Assembly (NCBI RefSeq): GCF_013041615.1
Contig: NZ_JABEPQ010000004.1
Location: 186,001 to 250,000 of the forward strand
DNA: 64,000 nucleotides
Reading direction: 5' to 3'
DNA from: Knoellia koreensis
GTDB taxonomy: Bacteria; Actinomycetota; Actinomycetes; Actinomycetales; Dermatophilaceae
Shown here: positions 28,104 to 36,217 of the stretch, piece by piece
Position numbering within the stretch: the first letter of the stretch is position 1
Layout: each line of letters starts with the position of its first letter
Notes under the pieces: generated by a model
What the model was told of the DNA's origin: nothing
Seen by the model: only the letters and a program-made list of their open reading frames with translations
Database searches by the model: none
Translations under genes and position numbers: made by a program

Positions 28104-28667
28104 TCAGCGGTCGGCGACCAGCGCGCTCGGGGTGACCTCGACTGCGAACGGCTCGCTCGCGGCATACGTCTCGTCACCGCTGACCGAGGCGACCTCGACG
28201 TAGGCGCCGTCGCGCAGTGCCCACGCGGTGAGGCTGGGCGCCTGCGGGTCGACGACCCAGTAGTGCGGGCAGCCCGCGAGCTCGTAACGCGCCTTCTTGA
28301 GGTTGAGGTCGATGAGCCGGGTGCTGGGCGAGAGGATCTCCACCGCCAGGAGTGGCGCCACTGGAAGGTCCTTGTCCGAGAAGGCGTCACCGCGCGCCAC
28401 CAGGAGGTCCGGCTGTACCACGGTGTCGTCAGCCAGCACCACGTCCAGCGGAGCGGTCAGGACCTCGAACCCGGGGGTCGCCGTGTCGTAGAGCAGAGCC
28501 GACAAACGCATCGACACGCGCTGGTGCCGCGGCGTCGGTGCGGGCGTCACCAGGAGGGTCCCGTCGATGAGTTCATGGCGGCGACCGTCATCGGGCATCG
28601 CCTCGAGATCCGCCCGCGTGAACGGCTCGCCCACGAACACGAGCCCAGTGCTCTCCATGGCAGTCAT
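28104..28667 (-). CDS. Uma2 family endonuclease-like protein (DUF820)
   Basis: 187 aa with the PD-(D/E)XK fold of the Uma2/DUF820 family: ELIDGTLLV, VVQPDLLVAR (Asp), LAVEILSPSTR (Glu), LKKARYELAGCPHYWVVDP. These are the usual active-site residues. The biological role of the family is unclear. ATG 28667 has AGGGGG upstream; ATG 28658 is also possible. It lies between the two NHEJ gene groups and is divergent from the ligase gene. Confidence 0.85.
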   Translation of the reverse strand: MTAMESTGLVFVGEPFTRADLEAMPDDGRRHELIDGTLLVTPAPTPRHQRVSMRLSALLYDTATPGFEVLTAPLDVVLADDTVVQPDLLVARGDAFSDKDLPVAPLLAVEILSPSTRLIDLNLKKARYELAGCPHYWVVDPQAPSLTAWALRDGAYVEVASVSGDETYAASEPFAVEVTPSALVADR

Positions 28668-28767
28668 CGTGCCCCCTTCCCTCCATGCGGCCAAGCCTCC
28701 CGCGAGTTGTCGACGGGCCTCGGCCGTTGTCCACAGGTCCTCAGCGATGGTGCGACAGGATGGGGTC

Positions 28768-29712
28768 ATGCGTCCCATGCTGGCCAGCCCGGCCGACACC
28801 ACCCCCCGGGGCGAGGACTGGGTGCACGAGGTCAAGTGGGACGGCATGCGCGTGCTCGTCGACGTGCACGACGGCAAGCTCACCATCAGCTCGCGGACCG
28901 GCAACGACGTGACCGCGAGCTACCCCGAGCTGGCGACCCTGGCCGACCAGTACGACGACATGCTGCTCGACGGCGAGGTGGTGGCCCTCGACGGCGGACG
29001 CCCATCGTTCGCCGCGCTCGCCGACCGCATGCACGTCAAGGACCGGCGACGTGCCGAGCGCCTCGCCGCCGCGCGGCCCGTCACCTTGATGGTGTTCGAC
29101 CTGCTCCGCCTGTATGCCGCGGACCTCACCTCCCAGCCCTGGTCGGCCCGGCGCGAGCTGCTCGAGCGGCTCGACCTCGACGGGCGGCACTGGCAGGTGC
29201 CCCCGGTCTACGACGATGGTGACGAGCTCTTCGAGGCCACCCGTGAGCAGGGGCTCGAGGGAATCGTGAGCAAGCGGCGGTCGGCGCCGTACCTCGCCGG
29301 TCGCCGCTCCAAGGACTGGCTCAAACGCCCACACCGCACCAGCGTCTCGGCGGTCGTCGGTGGCTGGCGGCCGGAGAAGACCAACGACTCGGGCCGGCTC
29401 GGCGCGGTGCTGCTCGGTGTGCCCGACGGGGCGGGCGGCTGGCGGTTCGCCGGGCGGATGGGCAGTGGCATCGCCGGGGCCGCGGCCGTCCGGCTGGCCG
29501 AGGCACTCGCCCCGCTGACGCGTCCGACGTCGCCGTTCAGCGACCCGGTTCCACGCATCGACGCCGTGGGCGCCACCTGGGTGGAACCGCGCGTCGTCGT
29601 GGAGGCGCGCACGCTGGAGGTGACGCGCGACGGGCGGCTGCGCCAGCCGGCATACCTCGGCATCCGCACTGACGTGACCCCCGACGACCTGCAGGAGGTG
29701 GACGGTGCCTGA
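28768..29712 (+). CDS. ligD: ATP-dependent DNA ligase (LigD ligase domain as a separate gene)
   Basis: 314 aa. Adenylation Lys23 in EVKWDGMR, then the nucleotidyltransferase motifs DGEVVAL, LMVFDLL, EGIVSKRR, DWLKRPH (motif V) and an OB fold. Matches the ligase domain of LigD, without the polymerase or PE nuclease parts. CAGGAT just before ATG 28768 suggests a leaderless start. The upstream frame is open but has no similarity. Its stop overlaps the polymerase gene by 8 bases. Confidence 0.92.
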   Translation: MRPMLASPADTTPRGEDWVHEVKWDGMRVLVDVHDGKLTISSRTGNDVTASYPELATLADQYDDMLLDGEVVALDGGRPSFAALADRMHVKDRRRAERLAAARPVTLMVFDLLRLYAADLTSQPWSARRELLERLDLDGRHWQVPPVYDDGDELFEATREQGLEGIVSKRRSAPYLAGRRSKDWLKRPHRTSVSAVVGGWRPEKTNDSGRLGAVLLGVPDGAGGWRFAGRMGSGIAGAAAVRLAEALAPLTRPTSPFSDPVPRIDAVGATWVEPRVVVEARTLEVTRDGRLRQPAYLGIRTDVTPDDLQEVDGA

Positions 29713-30583
29713 CCCCGAGGTGACCCGCGTCGAGGTGGCCGGGCGCAAACTCAAGCTGACCAGCCTCGACAAGCTGCTCTACCCCGCGACGGAGACGACC
29801 AAGGGCGAAGTGCTGAACTACTACGCCCGCGTCGCCGAGGTGCTGCTCCCCCATCTGGCCGACCGCGCGGTGACACGGGTGCGCTGGCCGCACGGCGTCG
29901 AGGGACCGTCGTTCTTCGAGAAGAACCTGCCCTCGGGTGCACCGTCGTGGCTGGAGTCGGTCGTGGTCGACGGAGTGCGGTTCCCCCTCGTCAGCGACCT
30001 CGCCGACCTGACCTACCTCGTCAACCTCAACTCGATCGAGCTGCACGTGCACCAGTGGACCGTCGTCGACGACGAGCCGCAGCCGCCGAACCGCATGGTG
30101 GTCGACCTCGACCCGGGCCAGGGCGCCGGGTTGCACGAGTGCGCGCGCGTGGCGCTCATGGTGCGGGACCGGCTGTCCGGGCTGGGGCTCGACACATTTC
30201 CGGTCACCAGTGGCAGCAAGGGAATGCAGCTGTATGCCGGCCTGCCTGGAGACCTCGACAGCGAGACCGTCAAGGACATGGCGATGCAGCTCGCGCAGGA
30301 GCTGACCAAGCGCCACCCCGACCTCGTCGTGTGGAAGATGACGAAGTCGCTGCGACCGGGGAAGGTGTTCATCGACTGGAGCCAGAACACCTTCCACAAG
30401 ACCACGGTGTGCCCGTACTCGCTGCGGGGCAAGGAGATTCCCACGGTGGCAGCGCCCCGGACGTGGGACGAGGTGGAGGCCGGTGCCGCGGGGGCGAAGT
30501 TCGAGCAGCTCGGATTCGAGGAGGTTCTCGAGCGGGTCGAACGAGACGGGGACCTGCTGGCACCGCTCTTCGGTGGGGAATGA
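29705..30583 (+). CDS. LigD-type polymerase/primase (PolD) as a separate gene
   Basis: 292 aa archaeo-eukaryotic primase-like polymerase that fills ends in NHEJ. Metal site DLDPG (Asp134, Asp136), PVTSGSKGMQLYA, and the distal Asp in KVFIDWSQN are all present, with LTSLDKLLYP at the N-terminus. In mycobacterial LigD this domain is fused to PE and ligase; here it overlaps the ligase gene as a separate chain. GTG start at 29705. Confidence 0.93.
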   Translation: MPDPEVTRVEVAGRKLKLTSLDKLLYPATETTKGEVLNYYARVAEVLLPHLADRAVTRVRWPHGVEGPSFFEKNLPSGAPSWLESVVVDGVRFPLVSDLADLTYLVNLNSIELHVHQWTVVDDEPQPPNRMVVDLDPGQGAGLHECARVALMVRDRLSGLGLDTFPVTSGSKGMQLYAGLPGDLDSETVKDMAMQLAQELTKRHPDLVVWKMTKSLRPGKVFIDWSQNTFHKTTVCPYSLRGKEIPTVAAPRTWDEVEAGAAGAKFEQLGFEEVLERVERDGDLLAPLFGGE

Positions 30584-31362
30584 TCGAGGGCGTGAGCGGC
30601 TACTTCGAACGCACGGGCGAGACGACGTTCCGGGCGACGGATCACGTCGGCGGGGCCTGGCGGCTCGACGAGCAGCACATCGCCCCGGCACTCGGCCTCC
30701 TGGCCCACGTCGTCGAGCTCGACCGTGACCGGCGTGGCCGTGGGGACCTCGTCGTCGCGCGGTTGTCGTTCGACATCCTCGGGACAGTGCCGGTCGCAGA
30801 GGTCGAGACGTCGGTGTCCGTGCTGCGGCCCGGCCGAACGATCGAGCTCGTGGAGGCGACGCTGGTGCACGCCGCTCGCCGTGCGGTGGTGCTGCGCGCG
30901 TGGCTGATGGCGCCGGGCGACACCGCCGCCCTGGCGGGCACTCCCCTCCCGCCGATCCCCGGCCCCGACGAGACCGAGCCGTGGGATGCCACGACGGTCT
31001 GGGACGGCGGGTTCATCGCGTCGGCGCAGGTGCGACGCACGCTGGTCGAGCCCGGGCGTGGGCACTTCTGGGTCACCACCGACGTCCCGCTCGTGGCGGC
31101 TGAGCCGGTGAGCGCCTTCGCCCGTGCCGTCGGCCTGCTCGACATCGCCAACGGCATGGTGGTGCGCGCCGACCCGCGTCAGGTCGCCTTCCCCAACGTC
31201 GACCTGACGGTCCACTTCTTCCGGCAGCCGGCCGGCCTCTGGCTGGGCTTCGACACGTCGGTGTCGTTCGGGCCCCACGGGCTGGGCCTGACCAGCACGG
31301 TCCTGCACGACGAGCAGGGCCCGGTGGGCACGATGGCGCAGCTGCTCACCGTGCGCCCGTGA
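30580..31362 (+). CDS. Thioesterase-like (double hot-dog) protein
   Basis: 260 aa of the acyl-CoA thioesterase-like superfamily: TTFRATDHVGGAWRLDEQHIAPALGLLAHVVE, DLVVARLSFDILGTVPVAEVETSVSVLRPGRTIELVEATL, and second repeat VDLTVHFFRQPAGLWLGFDTSVSFG. Start ATG overlaps the polymerase stop (ATGA), so it is read through from the NHEJ genes; no functional link is obvious. Substrate unknown. Confidence 0.82.
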   Translation: MIEGVSGYFERTGETTFRATDHVGGAWRLDEQHIAPALGLLAHVVELDRDRRGRGDLVVARLSFDILGTVPVAEVETSVSVLRPGRTIELVEATLVHAARRAVVLRAWLMAPGDTAALAGTPLPPIPGPDETEPWDATTVWDGGFIASAQVRRTLVEPGRGHFWVTTDVPLVAAEPVSAFARAVGLLDIANGMVVRADPRQVAFPNVDLTVHFFRQPAGLWLGFDTSVSFGPHGLGLTSTVLHDEQGPVGTMAQLLTVRP

Positions 31363-31365
31363 TTG

Positions 31366-32031
31366 TCAGGCCCCGGACGCAGGCTGGCGCCGGCGCAGCC
31401 TCGGGCAGCCGGTGCACTCGTGCACCCCGGGCAGGGCGTAGATGAAGCAGCACGACACCCGACCGGGCGGGCCCTGACCGCGGGCGCGGGCATCCGCCAT
31501 GGCCCACACGTCGTCGACCATGCCAAGCCGGGTGCGCTCGCCGAGGTTTGCCTCCGAGCGATAAGTCCGCGCGAATTCTGTTGCGGCACTTCGGTATGCC
31601 GCGTGGGCAAGTTCCAGCCGCTCGTCCAGGAGCGCTGGGGTCGCCGCTGCCGAACGCAGCTGCACCGTGACCGGGTAGAGCTGGCGGGGTTCGAGCTCGA
31701 AGCTCAACCCGGCACGCAACGGGTCGAGGACGACGGCGCTGTGCCACGCGGCATACACTGCGGGCACGGCCGCGACCTCGAGGAACCACTGCAGGACGAA
31801 CGCGGCCGGCATCGCGACCGGTGCGGGCTGGCGGTACTGGCGCTGGGTGCCGGCGGCGAGCTCGGCACGCCACGGCGCGGTCGGGTCCTCGCCGCCACGC
31901 ACCTGCGCCTGCCAGACCTGCGCCCACACCCACGGCTGGTCGGGGTCGTCAGGACCGGCCGCGACGAGCCGCGGGTAGGGCAGGACCGACGCGAGTCGCG
32001 CCGTCAGCGAATGCGCGTCGATGGGGCTCAG
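31366..32031 (-). CDS. FhuF-like 2Fe-2S protein, probable CTG start
   Basis: About 221 aa. The C-terminus has CC-X10-C-X2-C (CCFIYALPGVHECTGC), the 2Fe-2S motif of ferric-siderophore reductase FhuF. No ATG, GTG or TTG exists between an in-frame stop inside lsr2 and GTG 31929, yet the frame upstream of 31929 reads like real protein (LTARLASVLPYPRLVA). A CTG at 32031 overlaps the lsr2 stop as CTGA, just as neighbouring pairs use ATGA, so I place the start there. Without it the protein would be 187 aa. Confidence 0.7.
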   Translation of the reverse strand: MSPIDAHSLTARLASVLPYPRLVAAGPDDPDQPWVWAQVWQAQVRGGEDPTAPWRAELAAGTQRQYRQPAPVAMPAAFVLQWFLEVAAVPAVYAAWHSAVVLDPLRAGLSFELEPRQLYPVTVQLRSAAATPALLDERLELAHAAYRSAATEFARTYRSEANLGERTRLGMVDDVWAMADARARGQGPPGRVSCCFIYALPGVHECTGCPRLRRRQPASGA

Positions 32032-32351
32032 TGAGCCTTGTCGTAGGCGGCCTGCACCTCGGCCGAGATGCGGCCGCGGTCACTGACCTTGTGGCCGTTG
32101 GCGCGGGCCCACTCGCGGACCTCGGTGACGTCGCGCTTGGAGCCGGAGCGAGCGGTCGACCGGCCACCGGCGCGGCGCCCGGCCTTGCGGGCGTGGCCGA
32201 CATAGGGGGCGAGGGCGTCGCGCAGCTTGCCGGCGTTCTTGGCGTTGAGGTCGATCTCGTAGGTCGTGCCGTCGAGGGCGAACGTCACCGTCTCGTCGGC
32301 GGAGCTGCCGTCCAGGTCGTCCTCGAGGACGATGGTCACGCGCTGGGCCAT
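32028..32351 (-). CDS. lsr2: Lsr2 nucleoid-associated protein
   Basis: 107 aa xenogeneic silencer. N-terminal dimer domain (QRVTIVLEDDLDGSSADETVTFALDGTTYEIDL), basic linker, and C-terminal DNA-binding domain with VREWARANGHKVSDRGRI; the AT-hook-like core is ANGHKVSDRGR (RGR form kept). AAGGA five bases upstream of ATG 32351 fixes the start. Adjacent to lysS as in mycobacteria. The 93 bp upstream are relatively AT-rich, which would suit self-binding. Confidence 0.95.
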   Translation of the reverse strand: MAQRVTIVLEDDLDGSSADETVTFALDGTTYEIDLNAKNAGKLRDALAPYVGHARKAGRRAGGRSTARSGSKRDVTEVREWARANGHKVSDRGRISAEVQAAYDKAH

Positions 32352-32444
32352 GGAAATCCTTTCCGGAAAATCTCGCTGATGATTTCGGTGCGAGAACAAA
32401 GTATCCCGAGAAAGGGCGCGTGGAAAGTCAGGCGTTGATAGCCG

Positions 32445-32645
32445 TCATTTCCGGTCGACCGGCGAGGAATTCGGCTCGTCGTTTCGGGTGACAGGAACGT
32501 CCTCGGGGTGGTCGCGCTCCCACTGGGAATGCGCGAGCCTTTCCTTTCGGTCGCCCTCGATCATGTTCTTGATGACCAGCCAGAAAAGGAATCCCACTCC
32601 CACTGAGGGAATGAGCGCCGCCAGGTAGGGCCAGGTGGAATTCAT
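32445..32645 (-). CDS. Small membrane protein
   Basis: 66 aa: one membrane helix (residues about 5-25, YLAALIPSVGVGFLFWLVIKN) and a charged cytoplasmic tail. ATG 32645 overlaps the lysS stop (ATGA), so it is translated with lysS. Found after lysS in related actinobacteria as far as I recall; function unknown. Confidence 0.75.
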   Translation of the reverse strand: MNSTWPYLAALIPSVGVGFLFWLVIKNMIEGDRKERLAHSQWERDHPEDVPVTRNDEPNSSPVDRK

Positions 32646-34171
32646 CGGGAGACCTCCGGCTTGAGGTGGGGAAACAGGATCGTCTCGCGAATGTTGGCGC
32701 CGGTGAAGAGCATGATCATGCGGTCGACACCGAACCCGAGGCCACCCATGGGCGGGGCGCCGTACTCCAGCGCGCGCAGGAAGTCCTCGTCGAGCTGCAT
32801 CGCCTCGGGGTCACCGCCGGCCGCCTTGACCGACTGCGCGGTGAGCACGTCGCGCTGGATGACCGGGTCGACCAGCTCGGAGAAACCGGTGCCGCGCTCG
32901 ACGCCGGCGATGATGAGGTCCCACGCCTCGATGAGCCCGGGCTTGCTGCGGTGCGGGCGGGCCAGGGGCTGGGCAGCCGCGGGGTAGTCGCACAGGAACG
33001 TCGGCTGCAGAAGCCCCGGCTCGACGAGCTCACCGAGCAGCTCGAGGAAGACCTTGTCCTTGTCCCACGCCGGGTCGACCTCGACGTCGTGCTTCGCGGC
33101 ATACCCGCGCAGCGTCTCCACATCGGTCTCGACCGTGACGGTCTCGCCGACCGCCTCGCTCACCGCGTCGTAGACCGGCAGCCAACGCCACTCGCCGCCC
33201 AGGTCGACGGTGCCACGCTCGGTCTCGATGGTCCGCGACCCGAGGGCGTCGGCGACCCCGAGGTAGATGTCGCGCAAGAGCATCGCGATCGAGGTCTGGT
33301 CGCCGTAGGCCTGGTAGGCCTCGAGCATCGTGAACTCGGGGCTGTGGGTCGCGTCGACACCCTCGTTGCGGAAGATGCGGCCCATCTCGTAGACCTTGTC
33401 GACGCCGCCGACGACGGCCTTCTTGAGGTTGAGCTCCAACGCGATCCGCAGGGTCATGTCCTGGTCGAACGCGTTCATGTGGGTGCGGAACGGGCGGGCC
33501 GCCGCGCCACCGTGGATCAGCTGGATGATCGGCGTCTCGACCTCGAGGTAACCCTGCGCCTCGAGGACCCCACGCACGGCCGTGAGCGCGGCGGCCTTGG
33601 TGCGCACCATGTCTCGCGACTCCTGTCGCACGATGAGGTCGGCGTAGCGCTGGCGCACCCGCGACTCCTCCGACAGGTCCTTGTGCAGGACGGGCAGCGG
33701 GCGCAGCGCCTTGGACGCCATCTCCCACCGCGTCGCCATCACCGACAGCTCGCCACGCTTGGACGAGATGACCCGCCCCTGCACGAACACGTGGTCACCG
33801 AGGTCGACGTCGGCCTTCCACGCGTCGAGCGCCTCCTGCCCGACCTCGGCGAGGCTGAGCATGACCTGCAGCCGCGTGCCGATGCCCTCCTGGAGCGTGG
33901 CGAAAGCGAGCTTGCCGGTGTTGCGGATGAACATCACCCGGCCGGCGACCCCGACGACGTCCTGCGTCTCCTCGCCCGCCTCGAGGTGGCCCCACTTCTC
34001 GCGCACCTCGGCGAGGGTGTGGGTGCGTTCCACCGACACGGGGTAGGCCTGGCCGCCTTCGGCGATGAGCCGGTCCCGCTTCTCGCGGCGCACCTTCAGC
34101 TGCTCGGGCAGGTCGCTCTCGGGTGCGCTGTCCGGCGTGGAAGTGGCGGCGGGGTCGGGGGTCTGGCTCAC
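32642..34171 (-). CDS. lysS: Lysyl-tRNA synthetase, class II
   Basis: 509 aa. OB-fold anticodon domain (GRVMFIRNTGKLAFATLQ) then the class II core: motif 1 around VLEAQGYLEVETPII, motif 2 FRNEGVDATHSPEFTMLE, motif 3 GLGFGVDRMIMLF. An extended acidic N-terminal tail of about 25 residues is usual in actinobacteria. Charges tRNA-Lys. Divergent from the broken ATPase gene. Confidence 0.97.
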   Translation of the reverse strand: MSQTPDPAATSTPDSAPESDLPEQLKVRREKRDRLIAEGGQAYPVSVERTHTLAEVREKWGHLEAGEETQDVVGVAGRVMFIRNTGKLAFATLQEGIGTRLQVMLSLAEVGQEALDAWKADVDLGDHVFVQGRVISSKRGELSVMATRWEMASKALRPLPVLHKDLSEESRVRQRYADLIVRQESRDMVRTKAAALTAVRGVLEAQGYLEVETPIIQLIHGGAAARPFRTHMNAFDQDMTLRIALELNLKKAVVGGVDKVYEMGRIFRNEGVDATHSPEFTMLEAYQAYGDQTSIAMLLRDIYLGVADALGSRTIETERGTVDLGGEWRWLPVYDAVSEAVGETVTVETDVETLRGYAAKHDVEVDPAWDKDKVFLELLGELVEPGLLQPTFLCDYPAAAQPLARPHRSKPGLIEAWDLIIAGVERGTGFSELVDPVIQRDVLTAQSVKAAGGDPEAMQLDEDFLRALEYGAPPMGGLGFGVDRMIMLFTGANIRETILFPHLKPEVSR

Positions 34172-34206
34172 CCGCCAAGGGTACCCAGCGGCATACAGTG
34201 CCTCGC

Positions 34207-34633
34207 ATGGCGGGGAAGGACGCGTGGACGGTGCCGCTGCCGGTGCGCCGCGTCGAGCGCAGCCCGTATGCCGCCCTCCCGGACGACGAGTGGCCGCTCA
34301 CCATCCCCGCGGTCGCCCGAGTCGTTCATCGCGATGTTGCGGACGCGGCGGTTCGCCGGTGACGGCTTCTTCGTCATGGACGAGCCGGAGGCGGGGCTGT
34401 CGTTCACGGCCCAGCTCGCGCTCGTCGGTGCGCTGATCGAGGCACTCTCCGAGCCTGGTCGTCAGGTGCTCATCGCCACCCATTCACCGGTCGTCGCGAG
34501 CCTGCCCGGCGCGACGATCCTCCAGCTCGACGACACCGGCATCCACGAGGTCGCCTGGGACGACCTCGACGTGGTCGACCACTACCGCCGCTTCCTCGAC
34601 GGCCCCGGCCGCTACCTGCGCCACCTCGGCTGA
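34207..34633 (+). pseudogene. AAA family ATPase, internal deletion and frameshift
   Basis: Two pieces of one SMC/ABC-like ATPase in different frames. 34207-about 34325 encodes an N-terminus (AWTVPLPVRRVERSPYAALPDDEWPLTIPAVARV). From about 34325 another frame gives the C-terminal part: SPESFIAML, Walker B GFFVMDEPEAGLS, the switch region QVLIATHSPVVASLPGATIL, and a normal end. The expected middle, including Walker A, is missing and the frame changes at the join. ATG 34207 still has a TACAGT leaderless-type box. Confidence 0.8.
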
Positions 34634-34659
34634 CCGTCCGGCCATCTCCTGATGCGACG

Positions 34660-35058
34660 TCAGGCGAGCTCCACCCCAGCAGCAGTCGCGGCGTCGTGCA
34701 GGTCGGCATCCAGTGTCGCCAAGGCTGCTGCGTTTCGTTCGGCCAGAGCGAGGTATGCCGCGTCGTAGGCCGTGAGGCCATGGCGGGCCGCCACCGCAAG
34801 CAACTCAAGGAGAGGCGTCCCGGCTGGATCACTGATCATGGGAAGTTGGTGGAGGAGGGCAAGGAACCGTGCAGACTGTGCTTCGGTGATCCGCCCCTTG
34901 CGCTGCGCTACGAGCAACACGTTGCACACCTCGAGTCCCCACAACTGCGGCACCACCGCCCCTTCCGTCGCGACCCTGTCCAGGAGAGCGTCGGTGGCCC
35001 TAGTGGCCTCGTCCTCGAAACACCAGGCCATCGTGACCGATGTGTCCACCACCAGCAT
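34660..35058 (-). CDS. vapC: VapC-type PIN domain toxin
   Basis: 132 aa ribonuclease toxin. PIN acidic residues: Asp5 (VVDTSV), Glu in LWGLEVCNVL, Asp in LTAYDAAYLALA, Asp in LATLDADL. ATG shares one base with the antitoxin stop. Probably cleaves RNA when the antitoxin is lost; target unknown. Confidence 0.9.
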   Translation of the reverse strand: MLVVDTSVTMAWCFEDEATRATDALLDRVATEGAVVPQLWGLEVCNVLLVAQRKGRITEAQSARFLALLHQLPMISDPAGTPLLELLAVAARHGLTAYDAAYLALAERNAAALATLDADLHDAATAAGVELA

Positions 35059-35294
35059 CAGCGGCGGCCCTCGGCAGCCATGCGGCGTATCGAGAGCCCG
35101 CGAAGACGGACCCCCTTGCGCTCGGCCTTGATCGCCTCGACCACCTGTGCAGGCGTTCCGTCGCCCCCGGAGACCGGCACGAGCCGGGCCACCTCGCGAC
35201 CGTGCTTCGTGATCGTCACGGTTGCACCAGCCGCGACCTCATCGAGCAGGCGGGGCAGGTGGGTCTTGGCTTCATAGGAACCGATCGTGCTCAT
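35058..35294 (-). CDS. vapB: Phd/YefM-type antitoxin
   Basis: 78 aa. The N-terminal Phd/YefM DNA-binding fold is clear (STIGSYEAKTHLPRLLDEVAAGATVTITKHGREVARLVP); the C-terminal tail binds and blocks the toxin. TAGTAT six bases before the ATG suggests a leaderless message, and a dyad directly upstream would allow autoregulation. Confidence 0.88.
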   Translation of the reverse strand: MSTIGSYEAKTHLPRLLDEVAAGATVTITKHGREVARLVPVSGGDGTPAQVVEAIKAERKGVRLRGLSIRRMAAEGRR

Positions 35295-35302
35295 GACTCC
35301 AT

Positions 35303-35319
35303 ACTAGTCTACGACTGGT
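35303..35319. promoter_or_regulatory. Putative VapBC operator
   Basis: ACTAGTC-TAC-GACTGGT, seven-base arms with one mismatch, covering the -10 like TAGTAT of the antitoxin gene and the last codons of nadC. Confidence 0.5.
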
Positions 35320-36217
35320 CTGAATCCACCAGGTCGAGGGCGAGATCGAGGATCGGGCTGGAATGCGTGAGCCCGCCGACGGAGAGGTAGTCGACGCCGG
35401 TGAGCGCGTAGTCGCGGGCGACATCGAGCGTGAGCCCGCCGGTCGCCTCGAGCTCGACGGCCTCACCCAGCTGGCCCTGCCCAGCCCGCACGGCTTCGAC
35501 GGTCGCCCTCAACAGGTCCACGGACATGTTGTCGCACAACAGGAATCGCGCCCCGACGCCCACCGACTCCAGAGCCTCCTCGGTCGTGGTGACCTCCACC
35601 TGCACCGGCACGTCCGGGAACTTCGTCCGCACCGCGGCATACGCCGCGGACAGCGAGCCGGCGGCGAGCTTGTGGTTGTCCTTGATCATCGCGACGTCGT
35701 AGAGGCCCATCCGCTTGTTGGTGCCTCCCCCGGCGCGCACGGCGTACTTCTCCAGCGCTCGCAGCCCGGGCGTCGTCTTGCGGGTGTCGAGCACGGTCGC
35801 GCCGGTGCCGTCGAGCGCATCGGCCCACCGCCGCGTGTGGGTGGCAACGCCGGAGAGCCGGCAGACGATGTTGAGCATGGTGCGTTCGCCGACGAGCGTG
35901 ACCTGGGTGGAGCCGCGCAACGTAGCGATGACGTCGCCCTTGCGCACCTCGTCGCCATCCGCACGCACGGTCTCGACCTCGAGTGCCTCCGCGCCGAGCC
36001 GACGCGCGACCGCGTCGAAGACGAGCTCGATGACAGGTATGCCGGCCACGACGCCGTCCGCGCGCGCCACCACCTCCGCGGTGCTCACCTGGTCGGCGGG
36101 GATGGTCGCGTCGGTCGTGACGTCGACGCCTCCAGGACCACCGAGGTCCTCGTCGAGTGCCGTCTCGACGACCCGTCGAGCGTCGTCGAGCGGGAAACGC
36201 AGGTCTGCTTCGGTCAT
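35309..36217 (-). CDS. nadC: Nicotinate-nucleotide pyrophosphorylase (carboxylating)
   Basis: Converts quinolinate and PRPP to NaMN in de novo NAD synthesis. 302 aa. Characteristic motifs: LNIVCRLSGVATHTRRW, TRKTTPGLRALEKYAVRAGGGTNKRMGLYD, MIKDNHK, and VEVTTTEEALE. ATG overlaps the nadB stop (ATGA). Last gene of the pan/nad operon; its 3' end overlaps the VapBC operator. Confidence 0.96.
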   Translation of the reverse strand: MTEADLRFPLDDARRVVETALDEDLGGPGGVDVTTDATIPADQVSTAEVVARADGVVAGIPVIELVFDAVARRLGAEALEVETVRADGDEVRKGDVIATLRGSTQVTLVGERTMLNIVCRLSGVATHTRRWADALDGTGATVLDTRKTTPGLRALEKYAVRAGGGTNKRMGLYDVAMIKDNHKLAAGSLSAAYAAVRTKFPDVPVQVEVTTTEEALESVGVGARFLLCDNMSVDLLRATVEAVRAGQGQLGEAVELEATGGLTLDVARDYALTGVDYLSVGGLTHSSPILDLALDLVDSDQS

